In this document: positions 1-7,821 of the stretch, piece by piece
Position numbering within the stretch: position 1 is the first letter of the stretch
Layout of the letters: each line of letters starts with the position of its first letter
NCBI RefSeq assembly: GCF_035762905.1
Contig: NZ_DASUCC010000012.1
Coordinates: 1 to 43,612, forward strand
Direction of reading: 5' to 3'
Origin: DASYTH01 sp035762905
Lineage (GTDB): Bacteria; Actinomycetota; Actinomycetes; Mycobacteriales; Pseudonocardiaceae
DNA: 43,612 nucleotides
Program-made: the position numbers and the translations under genes
Notes under the pieces: model-generated
The model's input: the letters and a program-made list of their open reading frames with translations, nothing else
The model's database searches: none
Told to the model about the DNA's origin: nothing

Positions 1-482
1 GCCAGGCAGTTGGTCGTGCACGAGGCGTTGGACACGATGTGGTGCTGCTCCGGGCGGTAGGTGGTGTCGTTGACGCCGAGCACGATGGTGGCGTCGACGT
101 TCTTGCCCGGCGCGGTGATCACGACTTTCTTGGCGCCTGCGGTCAGGTGTGCCGCGGCGGCGTCGCGGGTGCGGAACCGGCCGGTCGCCTCGATCACGAT
201 GTCCACGCCCAGCTCGGCCCAGGGCAGCCGGGCCGGGTCGGGCTCGCGCAACACCCGCACCTCGGTGCCGTCGACGGTGATCGCCGCCGGTGTGGCGGAA
301 ACCTCGTGCTGGTGCCAGGTGCCGTAGGTGGAGTCGTAGCGCAACAGATGGGCCAGGGTGTCCGCACCGGTCACGTCGTTGACCGCGACGATGCGTAACC
401 CGTTCTCGGCACGGTCGGTGGCAATGCGGAACACGTCGCGACCGATGCGTCCGAACCCGTTGATTCCCACACGAATAGTCAT
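1..482 (-). CDS. gap: glyceraldehyde-3-phosphate dehydrogenase, N-terminal part
   Basis: This is the N-terminal half of a phosphorylating GAPDH, the glycolytic enzyme that oxidises glyceraldehyde 3-phosphate to 1,3-bisphosphoglycerate with NAD(P). Translating the minus strand from the ATG at 482 gives the Rossmann signature GINGFGRIGR at residues 6-15, then VNDVTGADTLAHLLRYDSTYG. The catalytic-cysteine motif SNASCTTNCL lies right at the window edge, so the catalytic domain continues off the window. A ribosome-binding sequence (GAAAGG) lies just upstream, inside the end of the nitroreductase gene. Only 5 bases separate that gene's stop from this ATG, so the two are probably co-transcribed from the divergent promoter near 1.59 kb. 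Identity is secure; induction under hypoxia is inferred from position. Confidence 0.93.
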   Translation of the reverse strand, partial: MTIRVGINGFGRIGRDVFRIATDRAENGLRIVAVNDVTGADTLAHLLRYDSTYGTWHQHEVSATPAAITVDGTEVRVLREPDPARLPWAELGVDIVIEATGRFRTRDAAAAHLTAGAKKVVITAPGKNVDATIVLGVNDTTYRPEQHHIVSNASCTTNCL

Positions 483-487
483 GTCCA

Positions 488-1507
488 TCACCTTTCGTTC
501 GGCGGGGATGTCAGGCCGGGTAGCGGGTCGATGACCTCGTCCACCGGACGGCGGGGGCTCTGCGGCAGGGGTGCGGCGGCGGTGTGGGCCCAGCCGACCC
601 GGAGAATCAACTGGGGCACGGCGTCGTTGTCGAGGACGAGCTCCTGGATGACGGCGCGGGTGTTGGCGACTTCGAGGGCCTGGGACAGCGGGCAACTGGC
701 CAGGTTCAGCTCGGTCGCGGTGAGCAGGGCGGCGCTGGCCGCCTCGCCGGCGCGCAGCCAGGACTGTGGGTCGTCGTCGGGGGTGGCCAGCACGAGCAGT
801 TCGCCGGCGTCGTCTTCGGCGGCGTCCTCCGTGGACTCGGTGAGCGTGCCGCGGGGGAAGTCGCGCATATGCACCGCGCCGTGGAACGTGGGGCCGGTCA
901 GCGTGTTGGTGGCCAGGATGCCGTCGTCGGCGAGACGGGTGCGGCCGGCCCAGGTGGCCAGTTCGGCGGTGCAGGCCGGATCGGCCTGCTGGGCGGCGGC
1001 CGCTTGGTCGATCGCGGTCACCAGATGGTTGTGCAGCCGGACGTCGGTGACCGGGATCAGCAGCGCGCCGTGCCGGGCGGCGCGGCGGCTCAGCAGCTCG
1101 AGGTGTTCGGACGGTACCGGCCAGGAGGAGAAGCTGCGGCGGTCGGTGCGCCGGTGGTTGATCGCGGCGGCCAATGCGATGTCCTCATCGGACGGGTGGT
1201 GCCGATGTGGCTCGAGCGCGGCGAGGTGGTCGGGGTCGGCCGGGTTGGGGATTCGGTGCACCTCGCTGCTCCAGCCCAGCGCGGCCAGCGCGACGCACAG
1301 GTGGTGCAGCGCGGCGCCGCAGGAGATCAGCAGGTCCCGGCCGGCCGGGTCGGTCGCCGGCAGCGCCCGGCTCCGGTCGGCCAGCAGATGCACGCTGGAC
1401 TCGCCGAGCCGAAACAGCCACGGCTGCGTGTTGTGCACCGACGGCGCGCGCACGGCCAGGGCGATCGCGCCGCGCAGGGTCTCGTGATCGGGTCGGGTGG
1501 TGCTCAT
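488..1507 (-). CDS. Acg-family nitroreductase-like flavoprotein
   Basis: A 339-residue protein of the Acg/Rv2032/Rv3131 family. These are FMN-binding nitroreductase-fold proteins of mycobacterial dormancy regulons whose physiological substrate is unsettled. The signature APSVHNTQPW is at residues 21-30, GRDLLISCGAALHHL at about 57-70, and HRRTDRRSF at about 118-125. The start chosen is the ATG at 1507, preceded by a strong purine-rich site (AAAGGGGG). An upstream in-frame extension to 1738 would run antisense through the DUF1918 gene and is rejected. It has the same length and very similar sequence as the copy at 38707-39726, so the two are paralogues. A clear DosR-like box lies 79 bases upstream. 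The downstream gene is gap. Confidence 0.9.
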   Translation of the reverse strand: MSTTRPDHETLRGAIALAVRAPSVHNTQPWLFRLGESSVHLLADRSRALPATDPAGRDLLISCGAALHHLCVALAALGWSSEVHRIPNPADPDHLAALEPHRHHPSDEDIALAAAINHRRTDRRSFSSWPVPSEHLELLSRRAARHGALLIPVTDVRLHNHLVTAIDQAAAAQQADPACTAELATWAGRTRLADDGILATNTLTGPTFHGAVHMRDFPRGTLTESTEDAAEDDAGELLVLATPDDDPQSWLRAGEAASAALLTATELNLASCPLSQALEVANTRAVIQELVLDNDAVPQLILRVGWAHTAAAPLPQSPRRPVDEVIDPLPGLTSPPNER

Positions 1508-1585
1508 CGTCCGCCCCCTTTCGCTCTCCCCCAACCCTTCCCTCAGCGGTCGCGGCCCCGGCAGAGAACGAGGCCCCGCCCGTCC

Positions 1586-1599
1586 GGGACTTCGGTCCC
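1586..1599. promoter_or_regulatory. DosR-like box between divergent genes
   Basis: GGGACTTCGGTCCC is a near-perfect palindrome and matches the DosR/DevR core (GGGACTTnnGTCCC) very well. It lies midway between the nitroreductase start at 1507 and the DUF1918 start at 1682, so it could serve both directions. Binding is inferred. Confidence 0.75.
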
Positions 1600-1681
1600 C
1601 ACGGCCAGAGCCCTGCGGCACTGCCTCATCCACCCCGGCCGCGGCCACTATCGAGACAGAGGTCGAGGAGAGGAGGACGCG

Positions 1682-1948
1682 ATGCGTGCGCAGTCGGGTG
1701 ACTGGCTGGTCATCGAAGCCGGTGACCTCAGCCGGCACACCCGCCGGGGCCGGATCGAACAGGTCCGCTCGGCCGACGGGTCACCGCCGTACCTGGTGCG
1801 GTGGCTGGACAACGGCCGGACCGTGCTGGTCTTTCCCGGACCGGACGCCCACGTGCGCACCGCGGCCGAAGTCGAGTGGACCGACGCCGCCGTCGCCGCG
1901 CGGTGCGCCGCCGTGCAGGCCGAGATCGGTCGGAGGTACCGGGGATGA
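1682..1948 (+). CDS. DUF1918 domain protein
   Basis: An 88-residue small protein of the DUF1918 family: an SH3-like beta fold of unknown function, common in actinomycetes near dormancy genes. The sequence has the typical opening MRAQSGDWLVIEAG, then GRIEQVRSADGSPPYLVRWLDNGRTVLVFPG and a polar C-terminal helix. The ATG at 1682 is preceded by GAGGAGAGGAGG, an excellent ribosome-binding site. Its stop overlaps the ATG of the next nitroreductase gene (ATGA at 1945-1948), which indicates translational coupling. No catalytic residues are recognisable; a nucleic-acid or ligand-binding role would be a guess. Confidence 0.85.
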   Translation: MRAQSGDWLVIEAGDLSRHTRRGRIEQVRSADGSPPYLVRWLDNGRTVLVFPGPDAHVRTAAEVEWTDAAVAARCAAVQAEIGRRYRG

Positions 1949-2922
1949 CCACCACCATGACGCAGTGGACCCGAGGCGACGTCGCGACGGTCACCTACGC
2001 GGTCAAACACGCGCCGTCGGTGCACAACACCCAGCCGTGGGTGCTGGAGTTCGGCGACGGCGCGGTGTCGCTGTTCGAGCGGTGTGAGCTGTCGCTGCCG
2101 TGGCAGGACGCGACCGGGCGGGATCGGTTGATCTCCTGCGGCGCGGCGCTTTCCAACCTGCTGCTCGCTCTGCGGGTGCTGGGCTGGGACGCGCACTCCC
2201 TGTTGTTCGGTGACCGGGACCGGCCCGACGAGGTGGCCCGGGTGGCCATCACAGCCCGCCGCGATCCGTCTGCTATGGACAGTGCGCTGCACGCGGCGAT
2301 TCCGTACCGGCGCAGCCACCGGGCACCATTCCAGGACCTGGCCGTCCCCGACGGACTGCGCCGCGAGCTGATCGCCGCTGCGCGGACCGACGGTGTGGCC
2401 GCGCACCCGGTGCACGGGCCCGAGCAGAACGCCGCGCTGGCCACCCTGCTCGAGCACGCCGGCCGCGTGCTCCGGGCCGACCGGGGCTATCAACGCGAAC
2501 TGCGGACCTGGACGAACACCCAGCCCGGCTACCAGCCCGGTGGCGGCCTGCCCCGACCCCGACTCACCTACGACACGCTGCCCTGGGCCGGACTGGTGCG
2601 CACCAGCACCGCCCTGCCTCACCCGCTCGTCCTGGCCGACCGGCTGAGCCGGGAATTCCTGGTGCTGCTGCTCACCTCCGACGACGGCCCCGCTGACCAC
2701 GTGCGCGCTGGGCAGGCCGCGCAGCGGATCTGGCTGGCCGCCACCCACGCCGGTCTGGCCGGCTCGATCCTCACCCAACCCCTGCAGGTCCCCGAAGTCC
2801 GCGCCGGACTGATCGAACAGCTCGGCCTGCCCGGCTTCCCGCAGGCTCTGCTGCGGTTCGGCTACCCGGCCCGGCCGGCGCCACCCAGCCCCCGGATGCC
2901 CATCTCAGACCTGATCCGATGA
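1945..2922 (+). CDS. Acg-family nitroreductase-like flavoprotein
   Basis: A 325-residue member of the Acg nitroreductase family. APSVHNTQPW is at residues 23-32, followed by ATGRDRLISCGAALSNLLLALRVLGWD and PYRRSHRAPF. It is more divergent from the other two intact copies in the window (488-1507 and 38707-39726) than they are from each other. The ATG at 1945 overlaps the DUF1918 stop by four bases, and the Usp gene follows after 12 bases. The likely operon is therefore DUF1918, nitroreductase, Usp, CBS-BON. The family binds FMN, but Acg members lack ordinary nitroreductase activity in published work; the substrate here is unknown. Confidence 0.88.
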   Translation: MTTTMTQWTRGDVATVTYAVKHAPSVHNTQPWVLEFGDGAVSLFERCELSLPWQDATGRDRLISCGAALSNLLLALRVLGWDAHSLLFGDRDRPDEVARVAITARRDPSAMDSALHAAIPYRRSHRAPFQDLAVPDGLRRELIAAARTDGVAAHPVHGPEQNAALATLLEHAGRVLRADRGYQRELRTWTNTQPGYQPGGGLPRPRLTYDTLPWAGLVRTSTALPHPLVLADRLSREFLVLLLTSDDGPADHVRAGQAAQRIWLAATHAGLAGSILTQPLQVPEVRAGLIEQLGLPGFPQALLRFGYPARPAPPSPRMPISDLIR

Positions 2923-2934
2923 CAGGAGAACCCA

Positions 2935-3828
2935 ATGCGCACCCCACCCATCGTCGTCGGTATCGACGGCACGCCCGCCGCCCTACGGGCCGCGCGCTGG
3001 GCCGCCACCGAGGCACTCCGCCGCGATCGGCCGTTGCGGCTGGTGCACACCTACGAGATTTCCCTGCGTTTTCCGGCCGGGATCGCCGATCCGAACTCGG
3101 TGGCCAACGCGTTCCAGGACCAGGGCTGGCACTGGCTGCGCGCCGCCGAGGCCGCCGTGCTCGAGGTCGCGCCCGGGCTGTGCCCGGAACTGGCGCTACT
3201 GCGCGCCCCGGTGGTGCTCGGCCTGCTGCACGAGTCGAACTCGGCCGAGATGCTCGTGCTCGGCACCCGCGCACAGAACGGCCTGACCGGACTGTTGGTC
3301 GGGTCGGTCTCGGTGGCCCTGGCCGGCCGAGCGCACTGCCCGGTCGTCGTCGCCCGCGGCCGCTGTGAGCACGACACCACCCTGGTGGATGGCCCGGTCG
3401 TGGTCGGGGTGGACGGCACGCCGGGCGGCGAGGCGGCGCTGGCGTTCGCCTTCGAGCACGCCGCCACCCACGGCCGCGCGCTGGTCGCGGTGCATACCTG
3501 GACCGACTCCCTGCTCGACGCCGCCCTCACCGGAGCCGCGGCGGTGGATTTCAACCCGCTGCAACAGCACGCCTACGAGACCTTGGCCGAGCGCCTGGCC
3601 GGCTGGCAGGAGAAGTACCCGGAGGTGAAGATCAACCGGGAGGTCGTCCAGGATCGCCCGGCCCAGGCGCTGCTGCGCTACGCCGGCACGGCGGGGATGG
3701 TCGTGGTCGGCACCCGGGGCCGGGGCGGGTTCCGTGGCCTGGTCCTCGGATCCACCAGCCAGCAGCTCATCTACCACGCGCCCTGCCCGGTCGCCGTGGT
3801 GCGCACCGACCCGGAGGAGGAACTGTGA
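2935..3828 (+). CDS. tandem universal stress protein
   Basis: A 297-residue protein with two Usp domains (about 1-145 and 150-295). Each begins with a beta strand plus VGxDGTP (VVGIDGTPAALRAARWA and VVGVDGTPGGEAALAFA). Each ends with the nucleotide-binding region: LGTRAQNGLTGLLVGSVS with CPVVVAR in the first, and VGTRGRGGFRGLVLGSTS with CPVAVVR in the second. The second domain fits the G-2x-G-9x-G-S/T ATP-binding pattern best. Tandem Usp proteins of this kind are typical DosR-regulon members in mycobacteria. The gene has a good AGGAG site before the ATG, and its TGA overlaps the ATG of the CBS-BON gene. Confidence 0.92.
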   Translation: MRTPPIVVGIDGTPAALRAARWAATEALRRDRPLRLVHTYEISLRFPAGIADPNSVANAFQDQGWHWLRAAEAAVLEVAPGLCPELALLRAPVVLGLLHESNSAEMLVLGTRAQNGLTGLLVGSVSVALAGRAHCPVVVARGRCEHDTTLVDGPVVVGVDGTPGGEAALAFAFEHAATHGRALVAVHTWTDSLLDAALTGAAAVDFNPLQQHAYETLAERLAGWQEKYPEVKINREVVQDRPAQALLRYAGTAGMVVVGTRGRGGFRGLVLGSTSQQLIYHAPCPVAVVRTDPEEEL

Positions 3829-4430
3829 TGAAGGCGCGGGATCTGATGAGCCGTCCGGTCATCAGCGTTCGTCCGGACGACACGGTGCGCGAGGCCGTCA
3901 CCCGGATCACCGAGCACGGTTTCGCCGCCCTGCCGGTGGTCGACGAGGGCGGGCAGGTGGTCGGCGTCTTCAGCGAGTCCGACGCCGTGCGGGTCACTAT
4001 GCGGGCCGGAGATGGCGCCGACCATCGAGGCGACCTGGTGTCGACCGCGATGAGCAGCCCGGTCGAGGTGGTCACCCCGGGCACCGACATCGCCACCGTG
4101 GCCGAGCGGATGCTGGCCGGCCGGCTGCGCTGTTTGCCGGTGGTGGAGGAGGGGCTGCTGGTCGGCGTGGTCGCCCGCCGGGACCTGCTGCGCACCCTGC
4201 TGCGCGACGACGATGTGATCACCGCGAACGTCCGTGCCCTGCTCGACGACTACGCCGGCAGCCGCCGGCGGTGGACTGTCGAGGTCACCGGCGGCGCGGT
4301 GGTCATCGGCGGCGAGTTCGCCGATGACGCCGAGCGGGCGGTGGTGGCCGCGCTGGCCCACACCGCCGCCGGCGTCACGGCCGTGGAACTGCGTCCGGTG
4401 ACCAGCCTGTCGCTCGGCCGGGACGACTGA
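3828..4430 (+). CDS. CBS-pair and BON domain protein
   Basis: About 200 residues: a CBS pair (MKARDLMSRPVISVRPDDTVREAVTRI through VGVVARRDLLRTLL) followed by a BON-type domain (RRRWTVEVTGGAVVIGGEFADDAERAVVAAL and GVTAVELRPV). CBS pairs bind adenine nucleotides; BON domains bind phospholipids or macromolecules. The combination is common in actinomycete stress loci and related to Hrp1 (Rv2626c), although Hrp1 lacks BON. The start is the ATG at 3828, overlapping the Usp stop by one base. A GTG three bases earlier is also in frame. It is the last gene of the 1.68-4.43 kb operon. Confidence 0.88.
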   Translation: MKARDLMSRPVISVRPDDTVREAVTRITEHGFAALPVVDEGGQVVGVFSESDAVRVTMRAGDGADHRGDLVSTAMSSPVEVVTPGTDIATVAERMLAGRLRCLPVVEEGLLVGVVARRDLLRTLLRDDDVITANVRALLDDYAGSRRRWTVEVTGGAVVIGGEFADDAERAVVAALAHTAAGVTAVELRPVTSLSLGRDD

Positions 4431-4503
4431 CCAGGAAATACTTGGTGCGGGCACGCCCTCCTGCCACAGTGGACCCGGTGCGCGGGCGACGAGGGTAGGC
4501 AGG

Positions 4504-6213
4504 ATGAACGAGCAACAAACGGCGCAGGTCCGGGTGTCGCTGGCCGGGCTGCGGCTGGATGAACTGCTGGGTGAGGTGCAGGACCGGCTGACCGAGATCG
4601 CCCGCACCCGGGACCGGATGCAAGGTCTGCTGGACTCGGTGCTCGCCGTCGGCACGGGTCTGGAGCTGGAAGGCACGCTGCGGCGGATCATCGAGACCGC
4701 GGTGGAGCTGGTTGACGCCCGCTACGGGGCGGTGGGGGTGCTCGGTCAGGACGTCGGCCTGAGCGAGTTCGTCTACATCGGCATCGACGCCGAGACCCGA
4801 GCCAGGATGGGGCATCTGCCACAGGGCAAGGGCCTGCTCGGCGAGCTGATCGAACATCCGCGGCCGATCCGGCTGCCCGATCTGGCCGAGCATCCGGCTT
4901 CGGTGGGTTTTCCGCCCAACCATCCGCCGATGCGCAGCTTCCTCGGGGTGCCGATCCGGGTCCGCGACGCGGTGTTCGGCAACATCTACCTCACCGAGAA
5001 GCGGGACGGGGGCGAGTTCACCGCCGACGACGAGGTGGTGCTGCAGGCCCTGGCGACCGCCGCCGGGATAGCCGTGGAGAACTCCCGGCTGTTCGAACGG
5101 GCCCTGCTGCGGGAGCGCTGGCTGCAGGCGACGGCCGAGATCAACGCGAGCCTGCTCGGCGGGGCCAGCGGCGAGCAGGCGCTGAGCCTGATCGTCGATC
5201 GGGTGTTGCGCCTGTCGGCTGCGGACTGCGCGCTCATCCTGCTGTTGGATGCCGGTCAGCCGGGCCAACTCGTGATCCGGGCCGGGTCCGGGACACACGC
5301 CGACCGACTGCTGTCGGGGACCATCGCGGTCACCGAGCCGGCCATCGCCGGGGTGGTCTCCGCCGGGACCCCCGTGCTGATCCCCGATCTGGCCCACGCG
5401 CTGCCGGGTGGCCTGGCCGGCACGGACCTCGCGTACGGCCCGGCCCTGGCCGTGCCGTTGGGCACGACCGACCGGGTCAGCGGTGTGCTGCTGGCGTTGC
5501 GGGACAAGGGTGCGGCGGCGTTCGACCAGGAGCAGGTGCCGGTGCTGGCCTCGTTCGCCGACCAGACCGCACTGGCTCTCGAACTGGCCGACAAGCAGCG
5601 CACCCAGCGCCAGCTGGACCTGCTGGCCGACCGGGACCGGATCGCCGGCGACCTGCACGACCACGTCATCCAGCAGCTGTTCGCCACCGGCATGAGCCTG
5701 CAGGGCGGGGTCCGGCGGATCACCGACGAAGAGGCCCGGCGCCGGGTGGTGAAGGCCATCGAACAGCTCGACAACACCATGCGCGACATCCGCACCTCGA
5801 TCTTCGACCTGAACACCGGCGCTGACGCTTCCGGGGTGAGCCTGCGCCGCCGCATGCTCGACGTGATCAACGAGGTGTCCACCGATGCGGTGGTGTCGCC
5901 GACGATCCGGATCAATGGCGCGGTGGACACCCTGGTGCCGGCGCAGCTCGGCGAGCACGCGCTCGCGGTGCTGCGCGAGGGCGTCAGCAACGCCATCCGG
6001 CACGCCAAGGCCCACGAGATCATCGTGACGATCGAGGTGACCGACGACATGATCATGGACGTCGTCGACGATGGGATCGGGCTGCCCGCCGACGTCGCCC
6101 GTAGCGGCCTGCTCGGCATCGAACGCCGCGCCACCGAGTGCGGCGGGACGGTCAGCATCGGTCCGGGACCGCGCGGCGGCACCCGGCTGACCTGGCGGGC
6201 TCCGCTGGATTAG
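4504..6213 (+). CDS. DosS/DosT-like haem-GAF sensor histidine kinase
   Basis: A 569-residue cytoplasmic sensor kinase with two GAF domains (about 50-200 and 205-365), HisKA_3 (RDRIAGDLHDHVIQQLF, phosphoacceptor His385) and a HATPase domain (N496, DDGIGLP at 522-528). Aligned by eye with M. tuberculosis DosS, the haem ligand His149 corresponds to His140 in PPNHPPMRSFLG, and distal Tyr171 to Tyr162 in YLTEK, a constant offset of 9. At the DosS Glu87 position this protein has Gly78 (DARYGAVGV), as in the oxygen sensor DosT. The partner is presumably the DosR-like regulator, whose gene converges on this one with a four-base overlap. No DosR box is evident upstream, so the kinase may be expressed constitutively. 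Confidence 0.92.
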   Translation: MNEQQTAQVRVSLAGLRLDELLGEVQDRLTEIARTRDRMQGLLDSVLAVGTGLELEGTLRRIIETAVELVDARYGAVGVLGQDVGLSEFVYIGIDAETRARMGHLPQGKGLLGELIEHPRPIRLPDLAEHPASVGFPPNHPPMRSFLGVPIRVRDAVFGNIYLTEKRDGGEFTADDEVVLQALATAAGIAVENSRLFERALLRERWLQATAEINASLLGGASGEQALSLIVDRVLRLSAADCALILLLDAGQPGQLVIRAGSGTHADRLLSGTIAVTEPAIAGVVSAGTPVLIPDLAHALPGGLAGTDLAYGPALAVPLGTTDRVSGVLLALRDKGAAAFDQEQVPVLASFADQTALALELADKQRTQRQLDLLADRDRIAGDLHDHVIQQLFATGMSLQGGVRRITDEEARRRVVKAIEQLDNTMRDIRTSIFDLNTGADASGVSLRRRMLDVINEVSTDAVVSPTIRINGAVDTLVPAQLGEHALAVLREGVSNAIRHAKAHEIIVTIEVTDDMIMDVVDDGIGLPADVARSGLLGIERRATECGGTVSIGPGPRGGTRLTWRAPLD

Positions 6214-6851
6214 TGCGAGGGCTTCTTCTGCAGTTGGGTGGCGAGCACCGCGACCTGGGTGCGGCGTTGCAGTTCGAGCTTGGCCAGCAGGTGCGAGACG
6301 TAGTTCTTGACGGTCTTCTCGGCCAGGCACATGCGCTCGCCGATCTGCCGGTTGGTCAATCCCTCGCCGATCAGGTCGAAGACGGTGTGTTCCTGCTCGG
6401 TGAGGTCGGCCAGCGGGTCGTGCGTGGCGCGTTCCCGGCGGATCCGGTTCATCAGCGCGGTGGTGGTGCGCGGGTCGAGCAGTGAGCCGCCGGCGCCGAC
6501 CGTGCGCAGCGCGTTGACCAGATCGGTGCCCAGCACCCGCTTGAGCACGAACCCGGACGCTCCGGCCATGATCGCGTCGAACAGGGCCTCATCGTCGGCG
6601 TAGGAGGTCAGCATCAGGCAGTTCAGCTCGGGCATCGTCGAACGCAGTTCCCGGCACAGCTCGACCCCGTTGCCGTCGCCCAGCCGCACGTCCAGCACGG
6701 CCACGTCGGCCGGGGTCTGGGGAATCCGGACCAGCGCCTCGGCGACCGAGTCCGCTTCGCCGACGACCTCGAGGTCCGGTTCGAACTCGAGGAGATCCGT
6801 CAGCCCGCGCCGCACGACCTCGTGATCGTCCACCAGAAAGACCCGTACCAT
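6210..6851 (-). CDS. DosR/DevR-like NarL-family response regulator
   Basis: A 213-residue regulator with a receiver domain (about 1-120) and a LuxR-type helix-turn-helix (about 148-208). Numbering matches M. tuberculosis DosR without gaps: phosphoacceptor Asp54 (VAVLDVRLGDGNG), Thr82 (MLTSY), Lys104 (GFVLK), and DNA-contact residues Lys179, Lys182 and Asn183 in AEKTVKNYVSHLL. This predicts binding to GGGAC-type boxes, several of which occur in the window. The start is the ATG at 6851, because the Asp54 alignment fixes the N terminus. Codons upstream in frame run antisense through the CBS gene. A palindromic box lies 72 bases upstream, suggesting autoregulation. Confidence 0.95.
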   Translation of the reverse strand: MVRVFLVDDHEVVRRGLTDLLEFEPDLEVVGEADSVAEALVRIPQTPADVAVLDVRLGDGNGVELCRELRSTMPELNCLMLTSYADDEALFDAIMAGASGFVLKRVLGTDLVNALRTVGAGGSLLDPRTTTALMNRIRRERATHDPLADLTEQEHTVFDLIGEGLTNRQIGERMCLAEKTVKNYVSHLLAKLELQRRTQVAVLATQLQKKPSH

Positions 6852-6922
6852 CGCCAACACCTCCGCTCGTGACGTTAGCGCCGTCCCACCTCGCTCGACA
6901 CGCACCTGTGACCCTGCCGACC

Positions 6923-6938
6923 AGGGCCCAAGGTCCCT
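6923..6938. promoter_or_regulatory. DosR-like box upstream of devR-like gene
   Basis: AGGGCCCAAGGTCCCT is a 16-base imperfect palindrome; on the minus strand it reads AGGGACCTTGGGCCCT, a DosR-type core. It lies between the regulator (start 6851, minus) and the CBS gene (start 7018, plus), so it may control both. Confidence 0.65.
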
Positions 6939-7017
6939 GCCAGAGCATGGCGGTTCGTCAGCGGCGGGGTTTCCTTGTGCCCTTACCGGCCGCCCGCTGG
7001 GGGGCTCTACTCGAGCC

Positions 7018-7422
7018 ATGAGGACTCCGACAGCGGGCACGGTCCGCGTGCTGATGACCGACCGGGTGGTCGCGGTCACCGCCGCGACGACACTGGAGGA
7101 CGCGCTGCGGGTGATGACCGAATGCCGGGTCCGGCACCTTCCCGTGATGGAAGGCGACCGGTGCGTCGGAATGGTCCAGGAGTCCGATCTGCTCTGGACA
7201 CTGTGGACACACGGCGCGGTGGCGGAGCCGGTGGGCCGCAATCGCATCAAACCCGCTCCGCTGGTGGACCCCGACGACCCGATGGTCCTGGCCGCGGCCC
7301 GGATGAGCGAAGGCGGCAACGACGCGGCGCTGGTGACCCGGGACGGATCAATCGTCGGGATCATCACCGCCGCTGACATCGTCCGTTACGTCGGTGAGCA
7401 CGGCGTCGAGCAGGGCGGGTAG
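7018..7422 (+). CDS. CBS-domain pair protein
   Basis: A 134-residue stand-alone CBS pair. The first CBS covers about 8-62 (VRVLMTDRVVAVTAATTLEDALRVM and CVGMVQESDLLWTL). The second covers about 75-130 (DPDDPMVLAAARMSEGGNDAALV and GSIVGIITAADIVRYV). Such proteins sense adenine nucleotides and resemble Hrp1 of the mycobacterial DosR regulon. It is divergent from the devR-like gene with a DosR-like box between them. Its last 75 bases overlap, on the opposite strand, the 3' end of the hydrogenase protease gene. The CBS fold ends only a few residues before the stop, so the overlap involves conserved sequence here. Confidence 0.87.
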   Translation: MRTPTAGTVRVLMTDRVVAVTAATTLEDALRVMTECRVRHLPVMEGDRCVGMVQESDLLWTLWTHGAVAEPVGRNRIKPAPLVDPDDPMVLAAARMSEGGNDAALVTRDGSIVGIITAADIVRYVGEHGVEQGG

Positions 7423-7821
7423 CGCTGCGGCGACCTCAGGCGTGAGGTCGATGCCGAAGCCGATGTCGGCGGCTTCGACGGCGTAGACGATCAGGCGCTG
7501 GGGCAGGCGGTCCAGGACGGTCCCGAGTTGCACGGCCTCGGGGATGCCGAGGCCGTGAGAGCTGGCGGCCGGGGTGCCCGCGGGCAGCTGGTCAAGATTG
7601 GTGCGGTGGATGCGGCCCGGGTGGGCAGGCTGGCACAGTACGGCGTCGATGACGATGGCGAGCGGGGCGCCGGCCCAGGCGTCCAGCAGCCGGGTGGGTT
7701 CGCCGTCCAGTACCTCGATGTGCACATCGGACAGCTTTCGCTGGGTCAGAAGTTCGGCGAGCGCGGGACCGACGCCGTCGTCGCGGCGGTAGGGGTTGCC
7801 GATCGCGATGACCACCTTCAT
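7348..7821 (-). CDS. [NiFe]-hydrogenase maturation protease
   Basis: A 157-residue HyaD/HycI-family endopeptidase, which removes the C-terminal extension of the hydrogenase large subunit after nickel insertion. It opens MKVVIAIGNPYRRDDGVGPALAELL, with the family motif GNPxxxDDGVG. It continues with VLDGEPTRLLDAW, AIVIDAVL and SSHGLGIPEAVQL; the acidic and histidine residues there fit the nickel-recognising set. The ATG at 7821 overlaps the stop of the large-subunit gene (ATGA), so the two are translationally coupled. An acidic tail of about 15 residues overlaps the CBS gene on the other strand. The longer in-frame extension upstream is a shadow of the large-subunit gene. Confidence 0.9.
   Translation of the reverse strand: MKVVIAIGNPYRRDDGVGPALAELLTQRKLSDVHIEVLDGEPTRLLDAWAGAPLAIVIDAVLCQPAHPGRIHRTNLDQLPAGTPAASSHGLGIPEAVQLGTVLDRLPQRLIVYAVEAADIGFGIDLTPEVAAALPALLDAVLTDVTDDVSGGDDPDD

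Noticed and set aside
4431..4503. A DosR box before the sensor kinase
   Set aside because: No GGGAC/GTCCC pair is present in this short gap, so no regulatory site is claimed.
4375..6330. A 651-codon minus-strand open frame opposite the sensor kinase
   Set aside because: The kinase frame has all domain motifs; the antisense product is compositionally biased shadow sequence.
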